Shown one piece after another: positions 51,871 through 61,877 of a DNA stretch of 64,000 nucleotides. The notes beneath the pieces are model-generated. The model made no database searches, was not told the DNA's origin, and saw nothing but the letters and a program-made list of their open reading frames with translations. A program made the translations under genes and the position numbers. Numbering within the stretch: the stretch's first letter is position 1; every line of letters starts with the position of its first letter. Source of the stretch: CBFHMJ01 sp965656875 (GTDB lineage: Bacteria > Pseudomonadota > Gammaproteobacteria > Enterobacterales > Alteromonadaceae); the NCBI GenBank assembly GCA_965656875.1, contig CBFHMJ010000009.1:62001-126000 (forward strand), in the 5' to 3' direction.

Positions 51871-53442
51871 CTAATAATCCCTAAATCTGTTCTTTGGTTT
51901 GTTATATAAAAGCAGTCCCAGTATAGCCCCAGACAGTAACCCACCCGCATTCGCTGCACTGGTAGCATGACTGAGAAAGCCAAAGAGTAAGGAGAACCCA
52001 ATATAGGGAAGCAATATTACTTTTATGTATGTATAATTTTCATCGCTAACGGCCCTGGTCATCATAAGCACCAACATTGCCCCCATAATGCCCAAAATAC
52101 CACCTGATGGACCAATTGTTACTGTATTTTCAAACCAGTAGGCGCTGGAAAAATTAGCAATGATGCCTGCACAGAAAAACAATATGGCAATGCGAGCATT
52201 ACTGAACAATGAATCGGCAACCTGAGCTATCAGCATCAATCCAAACAGACTAAACAGCAATTGCATCACATTGCCATGTAGAAACAAACTGGTCACTAAC
52301 CGCCACCAGTCACCACCGAGTGATTCTAATCCTCTGTTTGCTCCCATCGACAAAAGTTCTGCTCCTGTCGGGTTTATTAAATCCATGCCTGAAAACCACA
52401 TAACCAAAAACATAAATAAATGCGTCAGCATGAGAAACGAAGGAATATACAGATTATTCTGCGGTAGCAAATCAATCAAAAAGTCAGCAATAGATTCTTT
52501 AACCACTGGTTGTTTTCGGGCAAATCGTTTTACCGCGTAGGGGCATAACGGCGGAATTAACAGTGAGCCCATAAACAAAACCAGATTCGCTATCAAAGAC
52601 ACACTAAACCAAAATAACAGGTCACCATTTCGGTTGTCATAGGCCTCAAGTTTAGGAACCAGTACAACCATCTGGCGCTCATCGATCTCTTCATCAAATC
52701 CGTTTTCAATCGCTTTGATAAAAAATTCTCTGTCTGTTGAATGCGAGAGTTTTTCCACATAGCGTACATTTCCGAGGTCGTATTCTCGTAAGTCAGCCCA
52801 GGATGCCTGAACAAATTGACGATAAAGTCTGTCCTGGACGTCTTCAGGCTCCTTCCGGCTGATCCATTCAACATGTTTAAAACCCAGCCAGTAACGCTTT
52901 GATGGCTCTACCGATTGCTCAACTGTAAAAGGAACAACGGTATACATACTAAAAACCAGCTGTCGACTTCGACTACCTCCTGTTCTGACATCCACAAAGT
53001 TTGTCGCCTGATTGCCCACTATCGACAAATGTTTCAAGTGGTAGTATCGCGAATGCACAGCGCTGTCCAGATCCTGCACAACATTCAACGGAACCAGTGG
53101 ATGCGTAGCCGTTGTATAAATATTCTGAATCAGAATTGCGGGCAAAATGGCAAACAAACCAGTGAACACCAGATACAAAGAACTGCTTCTCTCATTTTTA
53201 AACGACAACAACGCAATCCTGGGTTTTAGCAGCCAGCTGATAAACACTAGTATGCTAATCATTGGCATCCATATTTCCAGGGTATCGAGTTTAATCACGT
53301 CTAACTGGATTACTTCAAACAACCATCTGATACAAACAGGCGCCGCGATAATGGCAAACAAAGCCAGAAGGTAAGCTGGCATTATCAGTTTGAATTTCTG
53401 CCCTTGTTTTTTAGGTCGCGGATTATATGAAGAATTAAGCAT
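51871..53442 (-). CDS. Rhomboid-like membrane protein, probably missing the catalytic His
   Basis: 523 residues. N-terminal part: two or three membrane helices and a large extracytoplasmic region (to about 290). C-terminal rhomboid domain: WWRLVTSLFLHGNVMQLLF (the WR and HG.. motifs), the nucleophile segment TIGPSGGILGIMG (Ser near residue 445), and the last helix with SAANAGGLLSGAILG, where rhomboid proteases usually read AHIGG or AHLGG. The His is therefore Asn498 here. It may be an inactive rhomboid-like protein (substrate binder), unless nearby His491 takes over, which would be unusual. ATG at 53442 has no clear ribosome-binding site; the start is uncertain. Confidence 0.75.
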   Translation of the reverse strand: MLNSSYNPRPKKQGQKFKLIMPAYLLALFAIIAAPVCIRWLFEVIQLDVIKLDTLEIWMPMISILVFISWLLKPRIALLSFKNERSSSLYLVFTGLFAILPAILIQNIYTTATHPLVPLNVVQDLDSAVHSRYYHLKHLSIVGNQATNFVDVRTGGSRSRQLVFSMYTVVPFTVEQSVEPSKRYWLGFKHVEWISRKEPEDVQDRLYRQFVQASWADLREYDLGNVRYVEKLSHSTDREFFIKAIENGFDEEIDERQMVVLVPKLEAYDNRNGDLLFWFSVSLIANLVLFMGSLLIPPLCPYAVKRFARKQPVVKESIADFLIDLLPQNNLYIPSFLMLTHLFMFLVMWFSGMDLINPTGAELLSMGANRGLESLGGDWWRLVTSLFLHGNVMQLLFSLFGLMLIAQVADSLFSNARIAILFFCAGIIANFSSAYWFENTVTIGPSGGILGIMGAMLVLMMTRAVSDENYTYIKVILLPYIGFSLLFGFLSHATSAANAGGLLSGAILGLLLYNKPKNRFRDY

Positions 53443-54000
53443 GGTTGATCGGGTAATCGCGAAGCTTCGCCTTTGCCAGGTGTTTCCCAACTCTCAAAGG
53501 CTGAGGATAAATGAATGTCATTTGATGAAAGTAAATGTCGATAACCTGGATAACATTATCTTTTACCAGCGGGGTTGTTATTGCCATATTGGTGTTTTCT
53601 TTATATCCCTGATGTGTAACCTACTGACTGAACCAGCTTATAAAATGCTTTTTCGCACTGCTATTCAACATCATTTTATAACGAGAATCTTATTGCCTAA
53701 CACCTGCTAAAACAAATGATTAATTCCCATGACTCTGTACAGAATCAAAAAAGAATTGAGCACTAATATCGAAACTTACTTCTTCAATACCTAATTGCAA
53801 ACGGGTCGTACCTTTTTACCTGGCTAACTCAGGCTCGGTGCTAACTTAACATGTATATACTTTTTAAAACCTGAATACATTAAACACCATGAGGCCAGTT
53901 TTTGTTAACCACTACACCTATTACCGAGAACAAGGGAAATTGATAACACGGAACGCTGAGCCAAGGCGAATGGCCTGATATGACGGTAAGGCTACCAGTG
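53443..54000. other. Intergenic region of about 560 bp
   Basis: Between the end of the TPR gene of the TonB locus and the rhomboid-like gene start. I see no believable gene. An inverted repeat TTATAAAATG ... CATTTTATAA (53638-53647 and 53672-53681) may be an operator or hairpin upstream of the rhomboid-like gene. Confidence 0.4.
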
Positions 54001-55494
54001 TCAAAGCATCCGCCTGACAACCTGAATATTACGGCGTAGCTGCATATTATGTGGACTTAGTTTTAACGCCTGACTCATCGCGTTAAGTGCCGAATCATAA
54101 TCCTGTTTATCAAGATGAAGCTGTGCTTTACTGAGTAAGGCCTGATAACGAGTACTCTCAAGGCTGGCCGCCCGCACATATAAAGATTCGGCTCTCGCAT
54201 AGTGCTTTTTACCGCGTAACGTGTTTGCCAGCGCTATTAATGCCTGACCATTGGTGCTATCCATTTTAATCGCCTGTTCGAGATAACCTTGTTGTTTGTC
54301 CGGCTGACCTCGCCCTCCGGCCAATTCGCTGAGTAAGGAGTAAAGCTGACTTTGTTGCGGTTTATTAAATTGAGTGATGACATCTTTGTATGCTTGTAAC
54401 AATGGCAAGCTGGCGGTCCATTGCTGCTCTCTGTGAAGCCAGCGAATAAGCGGCGCAACCTGTTCAAATTCCAACTGGTTCAGTTGCGGCTTTAACAACT
54501 CGACCGCACGATCGTAATGCGAAAATGACAGTGATAACTGAGCCGCAATCAAGCGATTACCCGCTGCTTTATCACCCAATCGAATCGCCGTTTCTAAGCT
54601 TGATAACGCCAGTTGTTTTTCCTTCATTTGCATTGCCAGGCTCGCTCGTTGTAACCACAAACGCGTGTCTTGCGGCGATATTCTCAACAAATGTTCCAGC
54701 AAATCCTGAGCAGCACCCGTCTGCTTTGTCTGAATTAAGCCACTGAGTAATCCACGTTGATATTGCGCATTTTCAGGTTGTTGCATGACCGCCTGTTGAT
54801 ACGCCGTGACGGCTGCCCAGTTGTTGCCCTGCTGCGCACTAACGTATCCCAGTTGAGCGAATGTACTGGCATCACGGGCTCCCAGCCGAACGGCTTTTGT
54901 CAGCGACTGATGTGCCTTAGCAAATTGCTGTTGTTTCAGGTGGATAAGTGCCAGCCCCTGATGCGCTCGAAGTAAATCTGGCATGGCGTCTAATGCCAGC
55001 TGATAGCTCGTTGTCGCCAACTCAAACTGTGCCTGCTGAGCATGTATCTGTGCTTTGATTAATAAAAATGCCGGGGGTAATGTCGGTTTTGATGTCGCCT
55101 GTCTGTCCAGAAGATTCAGCGCATCGCTATAGCGATTTTCATTCAATAATGGTTTCAGTTCTCGTGCCAACGGATAATCTTCCGGCGATACATTTGCTTC
55201 TCGTTGGTGTAATACATCACCAGGTTGGGGGAACGTTAGCGCCGTAGGTTCCAGGACAATTTGGAAAGTCGAGGGTGACTGACCGTGAGTTGATGCAAAT
55301 ACATTCGACGCCATAAACGGTGAGCAAATCACCAGCAAAGACGACAGCCAGAAACGACAAAAAGCCACTCGTTGAAAACATGATGTGGACATAGAAAGCA
55401 AAAACGTCGAGAGCGGTTTAATCATAGTGAAGTACTTCATAATGAATGGGTTAAGAGTCCATGAATAAAAAGAGAAAGCTTGACGAATCATCAT
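54001..55494 (-). CDS. TPR protein of the TonB2 locus
   Basis: 497 residues. An unusually long leader (~65 residues with LSSLLVICSPFMASNVFAS as export core) is followed by about ten TPR units (for example LLRAHQGLALIHLKQQQFAKA, ASTFAQLGYVSAQQGNNW and STRYQALLSKAQLHLDKQDYDSALNAMSQALKLSP). TonB2-type systems of Vibrio and relatives carry such a TPR protein after tonB. ATG overlaps the tonB stop (ATGA), so they are co-translated. It probably supports energy transduction in the periplasm; its exact part is not established. Confidence 0.8.
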   Translation of the reverse strand: MMIRQAFSFYSWTLNPFIMKYFTMIKPLSTFLLSMSTSCFQRVAFCRFWLSSLLVICSPFMASNVFASTHGQSPSTFQIVLEPTALTFPQPGDVLHQREANVSPEDYPLARELKPLLNENRYSDALNLLDRQATSKPTLPPAFLLIKAQIHAQQAQFELATTSYQLALDAMPDLLRAHQGLALIHLKQQQFAKAHQSLTKAVRLGARDASTFAQLGYVSAQQGNNWAAVTAYQQAVMQQPENAQYQRGLLSGLIQTKQTGAAQDLLEHLLRISPQDTRLWLQRASLAMQMKEKQLALSSLETAIRLGDKAAGNRLIAAQLSLSFSHYDRAVELLKPQLNQLEFEQVAPLIRWLHREQQWTASLPLLQAYKDVITQFNKPQQSQLYSLLSELAGGRGQPDKQQGYLEQAIKMDSTNGQALIALANTLRGKKHYARAESLYVRAASLESTRYQALLSKAQLHLDKQDYDSALNAMSQALKLSPHNMQLRRNIQVVRRML

Positions 55495-56147
55495 GTTCGG
55501 GAGAATTCAAGCGGCCAGATAAAAGTGGCACGAACCGGCGAACCATCTTTGGTTGGCGAAGTGAATTTTGCGGTGCGCATGAGTCGTTTAACAATGACTA
55601 CCATTTCTGCCGGTGGAGCGCCATTAATGCTCCGTAAAGTCACTTTGCCAGATTCATCAATCAAGACATCCAGCTCCAGCGCAACGCGCTGAATACCACG
55701 GCGGGTCAGGCTGTCAGGCCAGTTGATTTTTAAACTGGTGAGCAATCTGGGCGTTTCATCCAGGTCATCCAGTCCAAATGCTTGCCAGTTTACCGCCAGT
55801 AAATTATCCCAGTCCGTCGCTTCAGCCAAGTCAGGCAAATCGGCTTCAATGGGTTCGTCCAGTAATATTGTTTCTGTAAATTCAGTGACCATTAGCGCCG
55901 CGCCTGCTCCACTCTGGGTCAAATCCAGTGTCGGTGCTTCCTGTGAAGTTTGTTGTGCTGACGGCGGAGGAGGCGGTGGCGGCGGAGGAACCGCCAAATC
56001 AACCGTGCGAATAGTTGTTTTCTCTTCAGCCATTACCATGTCGGTTTCTACGGCAAACAACGCGATTGTTAACACAGCGACAATGAACAACGCACCCAGA
56101 ATCGCTCGGGTCAGATAAAACGCATTGGCGGTTTGTTGTGAGGTCAT
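55491..56147 (-). CDS. tonB: TonB2-type energy transducer
   Basis: 218 residues. One membrane helix (YLTRAILGALFIVAVLTIALFAV), then a nine-residue proline run (VPPPPPPPPPSA), an acidic linker, and a C-terminal TonB fold (SLTRRGIQRVALELDVLIDESGKVTLRSINGAPP). It links the proton-motive force to outer-membrane receptors. ATG lies 1 bp after the exbD stop. Shorter than TonB1 proteins, typical of TonB2. Confidence 0.85.
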   Translation of the reverse strand: MTSQQTANAFYLTRAILGALFIVAVLTIALFAVETDMVMAEEKTTIRTVDLAVPPPPPPPPPSAQQTSQEAPTLDLTQSGAGAALMVTEFTETILLDEPIEADLPDLAEATDWDNLLAVNWQAFGLDDLDETPRLLTSLKINWPDSLTRRGIQRVALELDVLIDESGKVTLRSINGAPPAEMVVIVKRLMRTAKFTSPTKDGSPVRATFIWPLEFSRT

Positions 56148-56148
56148 G

Positions 56149-56556
56149 TTAACCGCCTTTCGTCGCAATATTAACCGACTGTGCGCCAGCCAGTTTTGCC
56201 TGATCGATAACGTTGATCAGTAACTCAGTGGGTACCGTTTTGTCTGCCTGAACCACCACGGGTTTATTATGCTTGCGAATGGCCTGGGACACTGCAGACC
56301 GCACGCCCATTACGCCAATATGAGTGTTGTCATAGACCACATCGCCGCTTTTCGTGATAGCGATCATAATAATGTTGCGTTCTAACTGGCTGGTCGATAC
56401 CGCCTGTGGCTTTTCAACATCCACCCCGGTTTCTTTGACAAAAACCGTCGTGACGATAAAGAAGATCAGCAGGATAAATACGACATCCAGCAGCGGCGAT
56501 AAATCAATTCCCTGATTGTCCTGTTGAGCAAAACGCTGATCAAGTTGTGGACGCAT
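56149..56556 (-). CDS. exbD: ExbD-family protein
   Basis: 135 residues. One helix (LLDVVFILLIFFIVTTVF) with the essential Asp in DLSPLLD, then a periplasmic ExbD/TolR domain ending LAGAQSVNIATKGG. The start at 56556 (MRPQLDQRF) overlaps exbB by 17 bases. It couples proton flow with ExbB/TtpC to TonB. Confidence 0.88.
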   Translation of the reverse strand: MRPQLDQRFAQQDNQGIDLSPLLDVVFILLIFFIVTTVFVKETGVDVEKPQAVSTSQLERNIIMIAITKSGDVVYDNTHIGVMGVRSAVSQAIRKHNKPVVVQADKTVPTELLINVIDQAKLAGAQSVNIATKGG

Positions 56557-56962
56557 GGCTGACCTCGCCCGGGCTTTGTTCAAACAAAACATAATCAAGT
56601 TGACGACGCTTGAGGCGAACCAGTAGCAACAAGGCGGGAATGACCATCACCAAACCGATCTCTGTAGTGAACATGGCGTCCGCAATACCGCTACTGAGCA
56701 GTGCTTGCTGGTCCATTGTGCCCAGTGACATCTGGCGAAAGGTTTGTAGCAAACCAACAATTGTGCCCAGTAAACCCAGTAAAGGCAGCGCACTCACCAG
56801 GGTCTGTAGTGTGTCCGTCCATTGCTGGTATCGGGCGATGTCCTGCATTGATAACACCGGACGACTTAGCAATAACAACAATACGCTATAGCAAAACAAC
56901 GCCAGTACCAGAATGCTCCAGACGACCGGATTGTTCATCAGTGAGAACGCCGTGTTTGTCAT
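56540..56962 (-). CDS. exbB: ExbB2-like proton channel protein
   Basis: 140 residues, the short MotA/TolQ/ExbB type of TonB2 systems. Three helices: SILVLALFCYSVLLLLLSR, ALPLLGLLGTIVGLLQTF and MFTTEIGLVMVIPALLLLV. The GLLGTIVGL and GIADAMFTTEIGL motifs are family hallmarks. ATGA overlap with the upstream ttpC-like gene. Confidence 0.88.
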   Translation of the reverse strand: MTNTAFSLMNNPVVWSILVLALFCYSVLLLLLSRPVLSMQDIARYQQWTDTLQTLVSALPLLGLLGTIVGLLQTFRQMSLGTMDQQALLSSGIADAMFTTEIGLVMVIPALLLLVRLKRRQLDYVLFEQSPGEVSHASTT

Positions 56963-58482
56963 GCCAGGCTCTCCTTGAGCGGCGATCCAACCTGATCCGG
57001 TGCTACAGCTTGTGTAGTTATGAATTCTGATACAGGCTGATGCTGTTTTGCTGAATCCTGCAACACCGCAGGTTCAGTGGTCGTTGCGGTCAGTGCATCG
57101 GCCTGGCATTCAAGCGTTAGCTGACTCAGTGCAACAGCAAGATTTTCACTGTCGGTATTGTGGTTTTTAACCATGCGATTTAACAAGGCATGCAGAATTA
57201 AGGCAGGGATCGCGACCACCAGCCCGAGTTCTGTTGTGACAAGCGCTTCAGAAATACCGCCAGAGACCGCCGCCGGATCACCGGCACCAAAAATAGTCAT
57301 CAACTTAAAGGTTTCGATCATGCCGGACACTGTTCCGAGCAATCCCAGTAATGGAGACACTGAAGCTACCATAGCAATCGCACCGATACCTTTTTCCAGC
57401 TTATGGCGATAACCGACTACCTGGTTAAATAACTGATCGTCTCGGGCTTGAGACACCGGAACTGCCTGCACGATGTCGATAAGCTGGCGCTGAATGCCTT
57501 GTAACGGCTGACTCAACGAAGCAACCGACTCTGCCAAAACAGGATTGTTCCCTGCGGTCATCATATTGATGCGTTGCACCAGTAATGGATTGAATCGCGG
57601 TAATCGAAGTAGCTGTATTGCTTTGAATAGTGCAATAACGGTAGCCACTGCGGCAAACAGCATGATTGGCCAGGCCCAAACCCCGCCTTTTGCCAGATGT
57701 TGCGTCAACGTTTCATCATGTTGCGCCAGTTCAATAGCCTGCTCCAGGGTTGGGTCAAGCGTTACGCTGGCTTTACCTTGTTCGAAGAGAGTCTGGAGTT
57801 GTACGGTTTGCTCAGCCGTAAACAGCATCGCTACATTCGGTAATTCAGTCGCAGTGTTCTGATTAGCGCTTGTGCTGGCAAGATTACTCAGCAATCCACC
57901 TCGTTGTTGTTGGGGTTGCCAGAACCATTGAACTGGCCCTGCTTGCAATACGTTAGCGGCTTCGACTTGCCCGGTTGCCATAATAACGGACTGCTGTCGA
58001 GATGTTGGCATTAACGCACTGTCGAGTGCTGAAATACGAGTTAACAGTGGTTCAAAACCGGCGGATAAATCGGCTTCAATGGCTGAAACATCTGTCGTTA
58101 CCGATTGCTGTTGAACGAAACTAATCAGTGCGTGCGCCTGAAAGGCTCGTTGTTCCTGCCACTGGGTTAATCGTTCGGTTAGTTGGTTGATATCCAGCGT
58201 TTGCTCGTCCTTTCCTCGGGTAATCGCAGCCGCTTTTTCACGTAATTGCTGTAAGGTATTGTCTTTACGTGTAATTTGTTCTGCTAATGCTGCTCGTTGC
58301 TGGCTAATTCGGGTATCTGTTAGTGACAGGCTACGTTGCGCTTGTTGAATATCCTTAATCAATGATTGATGAACATCTGAAAGATCTGCGGCTAAAACCG
58401 GAGATGCCAACACTAGCAGAGCGCTAAACTGACACAGACACACCAGTACACTCAATGTCGCTGACGATAATCGCTGCATCAT
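56959..58482 (-). CDS. TtpC-like large MotA/TolQ/ExbB protein
   Basis: 507 residues. Signal peptide (cut after VLA), a long periplasmic coiled-coil and globular region (residues ~30-265), then helices and the ExbB domain (VVGYRHKLEKGIGAIAMVASVSPLLGLLGTVSGMIETF ... ALVTTELGLVVAIPALI). TtpC is the third, TonB2-specific membrane protein, required in Vibrio. AGGAG precedes ATG at 58482, which overlaps the DUF3450 stop. Confidence 0.85.
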   Translation of the reverse strand: MMQRLSSATLSVLVCLCQFSALLVLASPVLAADLSDVHQSLIKDIQQAQRSLSLTDTRISQQRAALAEQITRKDNTLQQLREKAAAITRGKDEQTLDINQLTERLTQWQEQRAFQAHALISFVQQQSVTTDVSAIEADLSAGFEPLLTRISALDSALMPTSRQQSVIMATGQVEAANVLQAGPVQWFWQPQQQRGGLLSNLASTSANQNTATELPNVAMLFTAEQTVQLQTLFEQGKASVTLDPTLEQAIELAQHDETLTQHLAKGGVWAWPIMLFAAVATVIALFKAIQLLRLPRFNPLLVQRINMMTAGNNPVLAESVASLSQPLQGIQRQLIDIVQAVPVSQARDDQLFNQVVGYRHKLEKGIGAIAMVASVSPLLGLLGTVSGMIETFKLMTIFGAGDPAAVSGGISEALVTTELGLVVAIPALILHALLNRMVKNHNTDSENLAVALSQLTLECQADALTATTTEPAVLQDSAKQHQPVSEFITTQAVAPDQVGSPLKESLA

Positions 58483-59291
58483 TCTTCGGCTCCTGAAGCA
58501 GTTAAATCAACGGGCAAAGACAATAAGGCCGGGGTTTGTTTTCGTTGCAGCATATCAACCAGTTGGCGCACCGTTTGACGTTGTTCGGCTAATTGCTGCT
58601 CATTGTGAGCTTCCTGCGAGTCAGCACCCTGAGCGACCCAAACCCAGCCAGATAACGCCGGATAGCCCATGCCAACCTGTTGACCATCACGACTGATATA
58701 CCAACCCTGAGCGACACCTAAAAAGACCTGATCAACCAGATATTCCCGTTTTTCAGTCGATTGCGGATCATCAAAATGCATCGTCGTCTGATGAAGCGCG
58801 ATGCGTTGATTAAAGCGTTCAAACTGGTCCAGCAAGCCAATAACCGACGTGAGTTTGTCGCTGGTTGTTGTACTGGTCAGTGCTAATTGGTCAATCGTCT
58901 CCTGCCACTGCGCTTTTAACGGTGGTGGTAAACGATGAAATACCGTCAGCAACTGATGACTCGCCCGGTCTAAAAGCGCGTTCAGTTGAGTTTGCTCAAC
59001 TTCAAGGTGTTGTTGCTGTTCAATGATGGAACGACGTTGCTGTTTAACATCATCCTGGCTTTCTGCATTGGCCGCTATCAATGCCTGCAACCTTGTGGCT
59101 TCAGCGTCAAGCAATTGCAGTTGTTGCTTTAACAAAGGTTGTTGCTCTCGCCACTGATTGGTAAGTGCATGCTGTTGCTGCTGTAACCCACTCCACTGCT
59201 TAACCAGCGCATCAATATCTTTTGGTTGAATGTCTGCGGCCGTTACTGAAACTGACATCAGACTGGCAACCAGTACCATCATCGCTTTCAT
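58479..59291 (-). CDS. DUF3450 coiled-coil protein
   Basis: 270 residues with a signal peptide (MKAMMVLVASLMSVSVTA). A glutamine-rich coiled-coil (about 35-130) is followed by a domain with REYLVDQVFLGVAQGWYISRDG and GYPALSGWVWV, the DUF3450 signature. The family always precedes TtpC in this locus type and is thought to be a periplasmic partner. It opens the energy-transduction genes, 116 bp after the receptor stop codon. Confidence 0.85.
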   Translation of the reverse strand: MKAMMVLVASLMSVSVTAADIQPKDIDALVKQWSGLQQQQHALTNQWREQQPLLKQQLQLLDAEATRLQALIAANAESQDDVKQQRRSIIEQQQHLEVEQTQLNALLDRASHQLLTVFHRLPPPLKAQWQETIDQLALTSTTTSDKLTSVIGLLDQFERFNQRIALHQTTMHFDDPQSTEKREYLVDQVFLGVAQGWYISRDGQQVGMGYPALSGWVWVAQGADSQEAHNEQQLAEQRQTVRQLVDMLQRKQTPALLSLPVDLTASGAEE

Positions 59292-59406
59292 AATTTATCC
59301 TGGGGTCTGTTGACCTTTACCGGCGATAAACGATAAATGGGCCTGTCACCAGACCCATACTTTACGCCTTTCACCGTCGTCGTTTACTTCGATAAAACGA
59401 GGTACA

Positions 59407-61743
59407 TCAGAAGGTATAAGTAATGTATGCACTCACACTTCGACCCGCTTCTGAGAAGCGCTGATAACCATCGCCATTGCCTTGTGCAGAAGCACCACCG
59501 AAGAAACCACCAGTACCTTCACGAACGCCATTCATTACTTCCCAGCGGTAATATTCTTTATCCAGCAGGTTGTAAATCGTTGCCGTTACGCGCAGATTCT
59601 CTGTGATGTCATAGAATCCATTCAGATCAAACACTGTGTAGCCGCCTGGGTAATAAACCGGACCACTACCATTATTCAGTGACGTGAAACTAAGCTGCTC
59701 AGACTCATCAACGCCCTTCGACATAACGGCGAACAATTCTGTTCCCCAGTTACCGGCGTCTGACAAATACGAAAGGCCAATTGTTGCTGAGTCTGGCGCA
59801 GCCGTTTCAAGGTCATCTCCAATATTGTTCGTTGCCGATGCGGTTTGATATTCACCATCGATAATCGAGTAGGTGAAGCTGGCAATCACGTTGTCGGTTA
59901 ATAACCAACGCGCATCAATCTCAATACCATCGACATCAACTTCACCCGCGTTATGCGGCTGGAAGTACTGATCTTCAGTGAGCGTTTCTGTTGCACAGCC
60001 AAAACGACCACAGCTTTGCACGGTCACTTCAGTACCATATGGATTAGCAAACGTTTCGTTCTGGATCATGTTGGTGTACTTCGTCCAGAACGCCGTTGCG
60101 CTTAAACGAACACGATCAGTTTCAAATTTATACGTCAGCTCATAATTAACCGATTCTTCAGCATCCATATCCGGGTTTGCAATCGTGCCCAAATCTTCAT
60201 AGTTGATACCGGTATTCATATCCGTAACGATTTCACTGGAGTCCGTCCCCAGGTAAAGTTCTTGCGTCGTTGGCGCCTTGTAACCTTTACCAACGCTCGC
60301 CATCAGGACATGACCAGGTGCCAGCTTATAGCTCATGCCTAACTCATAAGCGAAAGCGGAAAATGAGGAGTCTTTGATGCCTTTACCCGTAATATCAGTG
60401 AAGTCATCATTTGTTGTAGGTGAGTACTCAGTATCGTCGTAACGTAAGCCAGCAAAGGCTGAAAGCTGCTCATTGATAGTTATGTCGTCACGAATGTATA
60501 AGCTGTATGCGTCTTTATCGGTCTTCGGCACGAACACCGTGTCATTGACTGGGTAACCATTGCGGAACCCTGAATCAACAGTCTCGCCATTATATCGACG
60601 ATCGAAACCGTAGCTCTCTGCCGTCGTTGAATCGTAACTCAATCCATAAACCAGGTTATGGTCGAATATGTAGTTAAACGCTTTGCTGAAATCAAGATGA
60701 ACGACCGTTGCTTCCTGGTCAAAACCACGATCTTCCTGACGCAAATAAGCTGGATTGCTGAATAAAAACTGCGTCAAACCGGCGCTTTCTAATTCCTGGT
60801 AGTCTACCGTTACACTCAATGAATCAAACATTAACGTATTAGCATTGTTCCAGTCGTAGAACACACCAAAACGCTCGCGGTTGTTCTCATCATAAGTCTT
60901 AAAGTTCCAGTATGATGATGACTCACGAGACAGTGGCTCACCGTCCGTCTCCCGATCTGTTTTTTCATACACAACCCCAAGACGATGATCATCATTCAGG
61001 TTATAAGCGGCTTTAAACAGAATCGAATCCGTGGTGATATCCATCGGATCAGCCAGACCACGATCCGCACCCGTTACATCAGCACCATTGCCAAAGGCTT
61101 CGGCTTCATTACCATCACGGCGCGTGTACATCAGTAAAGATTCCAGCCCACCGGTACGATTTGCGATACCAACTGACGCCAGGAATTCATCTGATCGTGC
61201 ATCAAAACCAACTTTTAAACGGCCTGCTGTCGTATCGCCCTGCTCACGTAAAAAATCTGCCGCATCTTTAGTGACATACGCAACCGAACCCGCTAAAGCG
61301 CCATTACCATTCAACACAGCGTTAGGGCCTTTGGTGATTTGAATTGATTTAACATGCTCAATTTCAACTTCACCCCGGCTTGAGCCGTACATGCCGTAAG
61401 ATGCAAATGAATCCGGATTTAAGGTTTCACCCTGAGACAGGCCGTCAACCGTGACAGCAACGGCATCGCCTTCCAAACCACGAATGTTAAAACCGTCATT
61501 ACCAAAGCGATTACCCGTATCATTAACCTGAACCCCTGAAATATAACGTGCCGTATCTTCGATTGATGTAATCGACTGCTTATCAACCGTTTCACTATCC
61601 AATGTCAGGCTCTGCACCGCCGTCGGCTTTTTAGCCTCTGAACCAACTTTCGTGGTTTCAAGACGAACCGGCTCAGCTGCAAATGCAGAATTAACCAATG
61701 ACGCGGAAATAGCACTGACCAGTAAGGTCTTCTTAAATTTCAT
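59407..61743 (-). CDS. TonB-dependent receptor, heme/hemoglobin type
   Basis: 778 residues. Signal peptide (cut after NSAFA), a plug domain (GVQVNDTGNRFGNDGFNIRGLEGDAVAVTVDG), then a 22-strand barrel ending VSAYITYTF. GYKAPTTQELYLG near 480 and NPDM near 520 resemble the FRAP and NPNL boxes of heme receptors, with F changed to Y and L to M; an adjacent invariant His was not verified. A CGRFGC pair lies in an outer loop near 580. This suggests uptake of heme or hemoproteins rather than siderophores, at moderate confidence. It is first in the seven-gene locus. Confidence 0.8.
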   Translation of the reverse strand: MKFKKTLLVSAISASLVNSAFAAEPVRLETTKVGSEAKKPTAVQSLTLDSETVDKQSITSIEDTARYISGVQVNDTGNRFGNDGFNIRGLEGDAVAVTVDGLSQGETLNPDSFASYGMYGSSRGEVEIEHVKSIQITKGPNAVLNGNGALAGSVAYVTKDAADFLREQGDTTAGRLKVGFDARSDEFLASVGIANRTGGLESLLMYTRRDGNEAEAFGNGADVTGADRGLADPMDITTDSILFKAAYNLNDDHRLGVVYEKTDRETDGEPLSRESSSYWNFKTYDENNRERFGVFYDWNNANTLMFDSLSVTVDYQELESAGLTQFLFSNPAYLRQEDRGFDQEATVVHLDFSKAFNYIFDHNLVYGLSYDSTTAESYGFDRRYNGETVDSGFRNGYPVNDTVFVPKTDKDAYSLYIRDDITINEQLSAFAGLRYDDTEYSPTTNDDFTDITGKGIKDSSFSAFAYELGMSYKLAPGHVLMASVGKGYKAPTTQELYLGTDSSEIVTDMNTGINYEDLGTIANPDMDAEESVNYELTYKFETDRVRLSATAFWTKYTNMIQNETFANPYGTEVTVQSCGRFGCATETLTEDQYFQPHNAGEVDVDGIEIDARWLLTDNVIASFTYSIIDGEYQTASATNNIGDDLETAAPDSATIGLSYLSDAGNWGTELFAVMSKGVDESEQLSFTSLNNGSGPVYYPGGYTVFDLNGFYDITENLRVTATIYNLLDKEYYRWEVMNGVREGTGGFFGGASAQGNGDGYQRFSEAGRSVSAYITYTF

Positions 61744-61877
61744 CTTTATTGCTCCAGGAGTCTTCTAGTGACACAGCGCTTGCTTTGGTGCCAGAACATC
61801 CATCATTCCGACATAAAGAAAGCTATTAGATTATTGTTTTATATAGTGTTTATTGGTTTACAACGTGTTGTAGGATG

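Noticed and set aside
51737..51874. 45-residue plus-strand frame (MFVQDLEQEISRLL...)
   Set aside because: No strong ribosome-binding site, overlaps the convergent rhomboid-like gene end, and no family seen; may be a relic.
53390..53710. 106-residue plus-strand frame upstream of the rhomboid-like gene
   Set aside because: Overlaps the rhomboid-like start on the other strand, cysteine-rich random composition, no ribosome-binding site.
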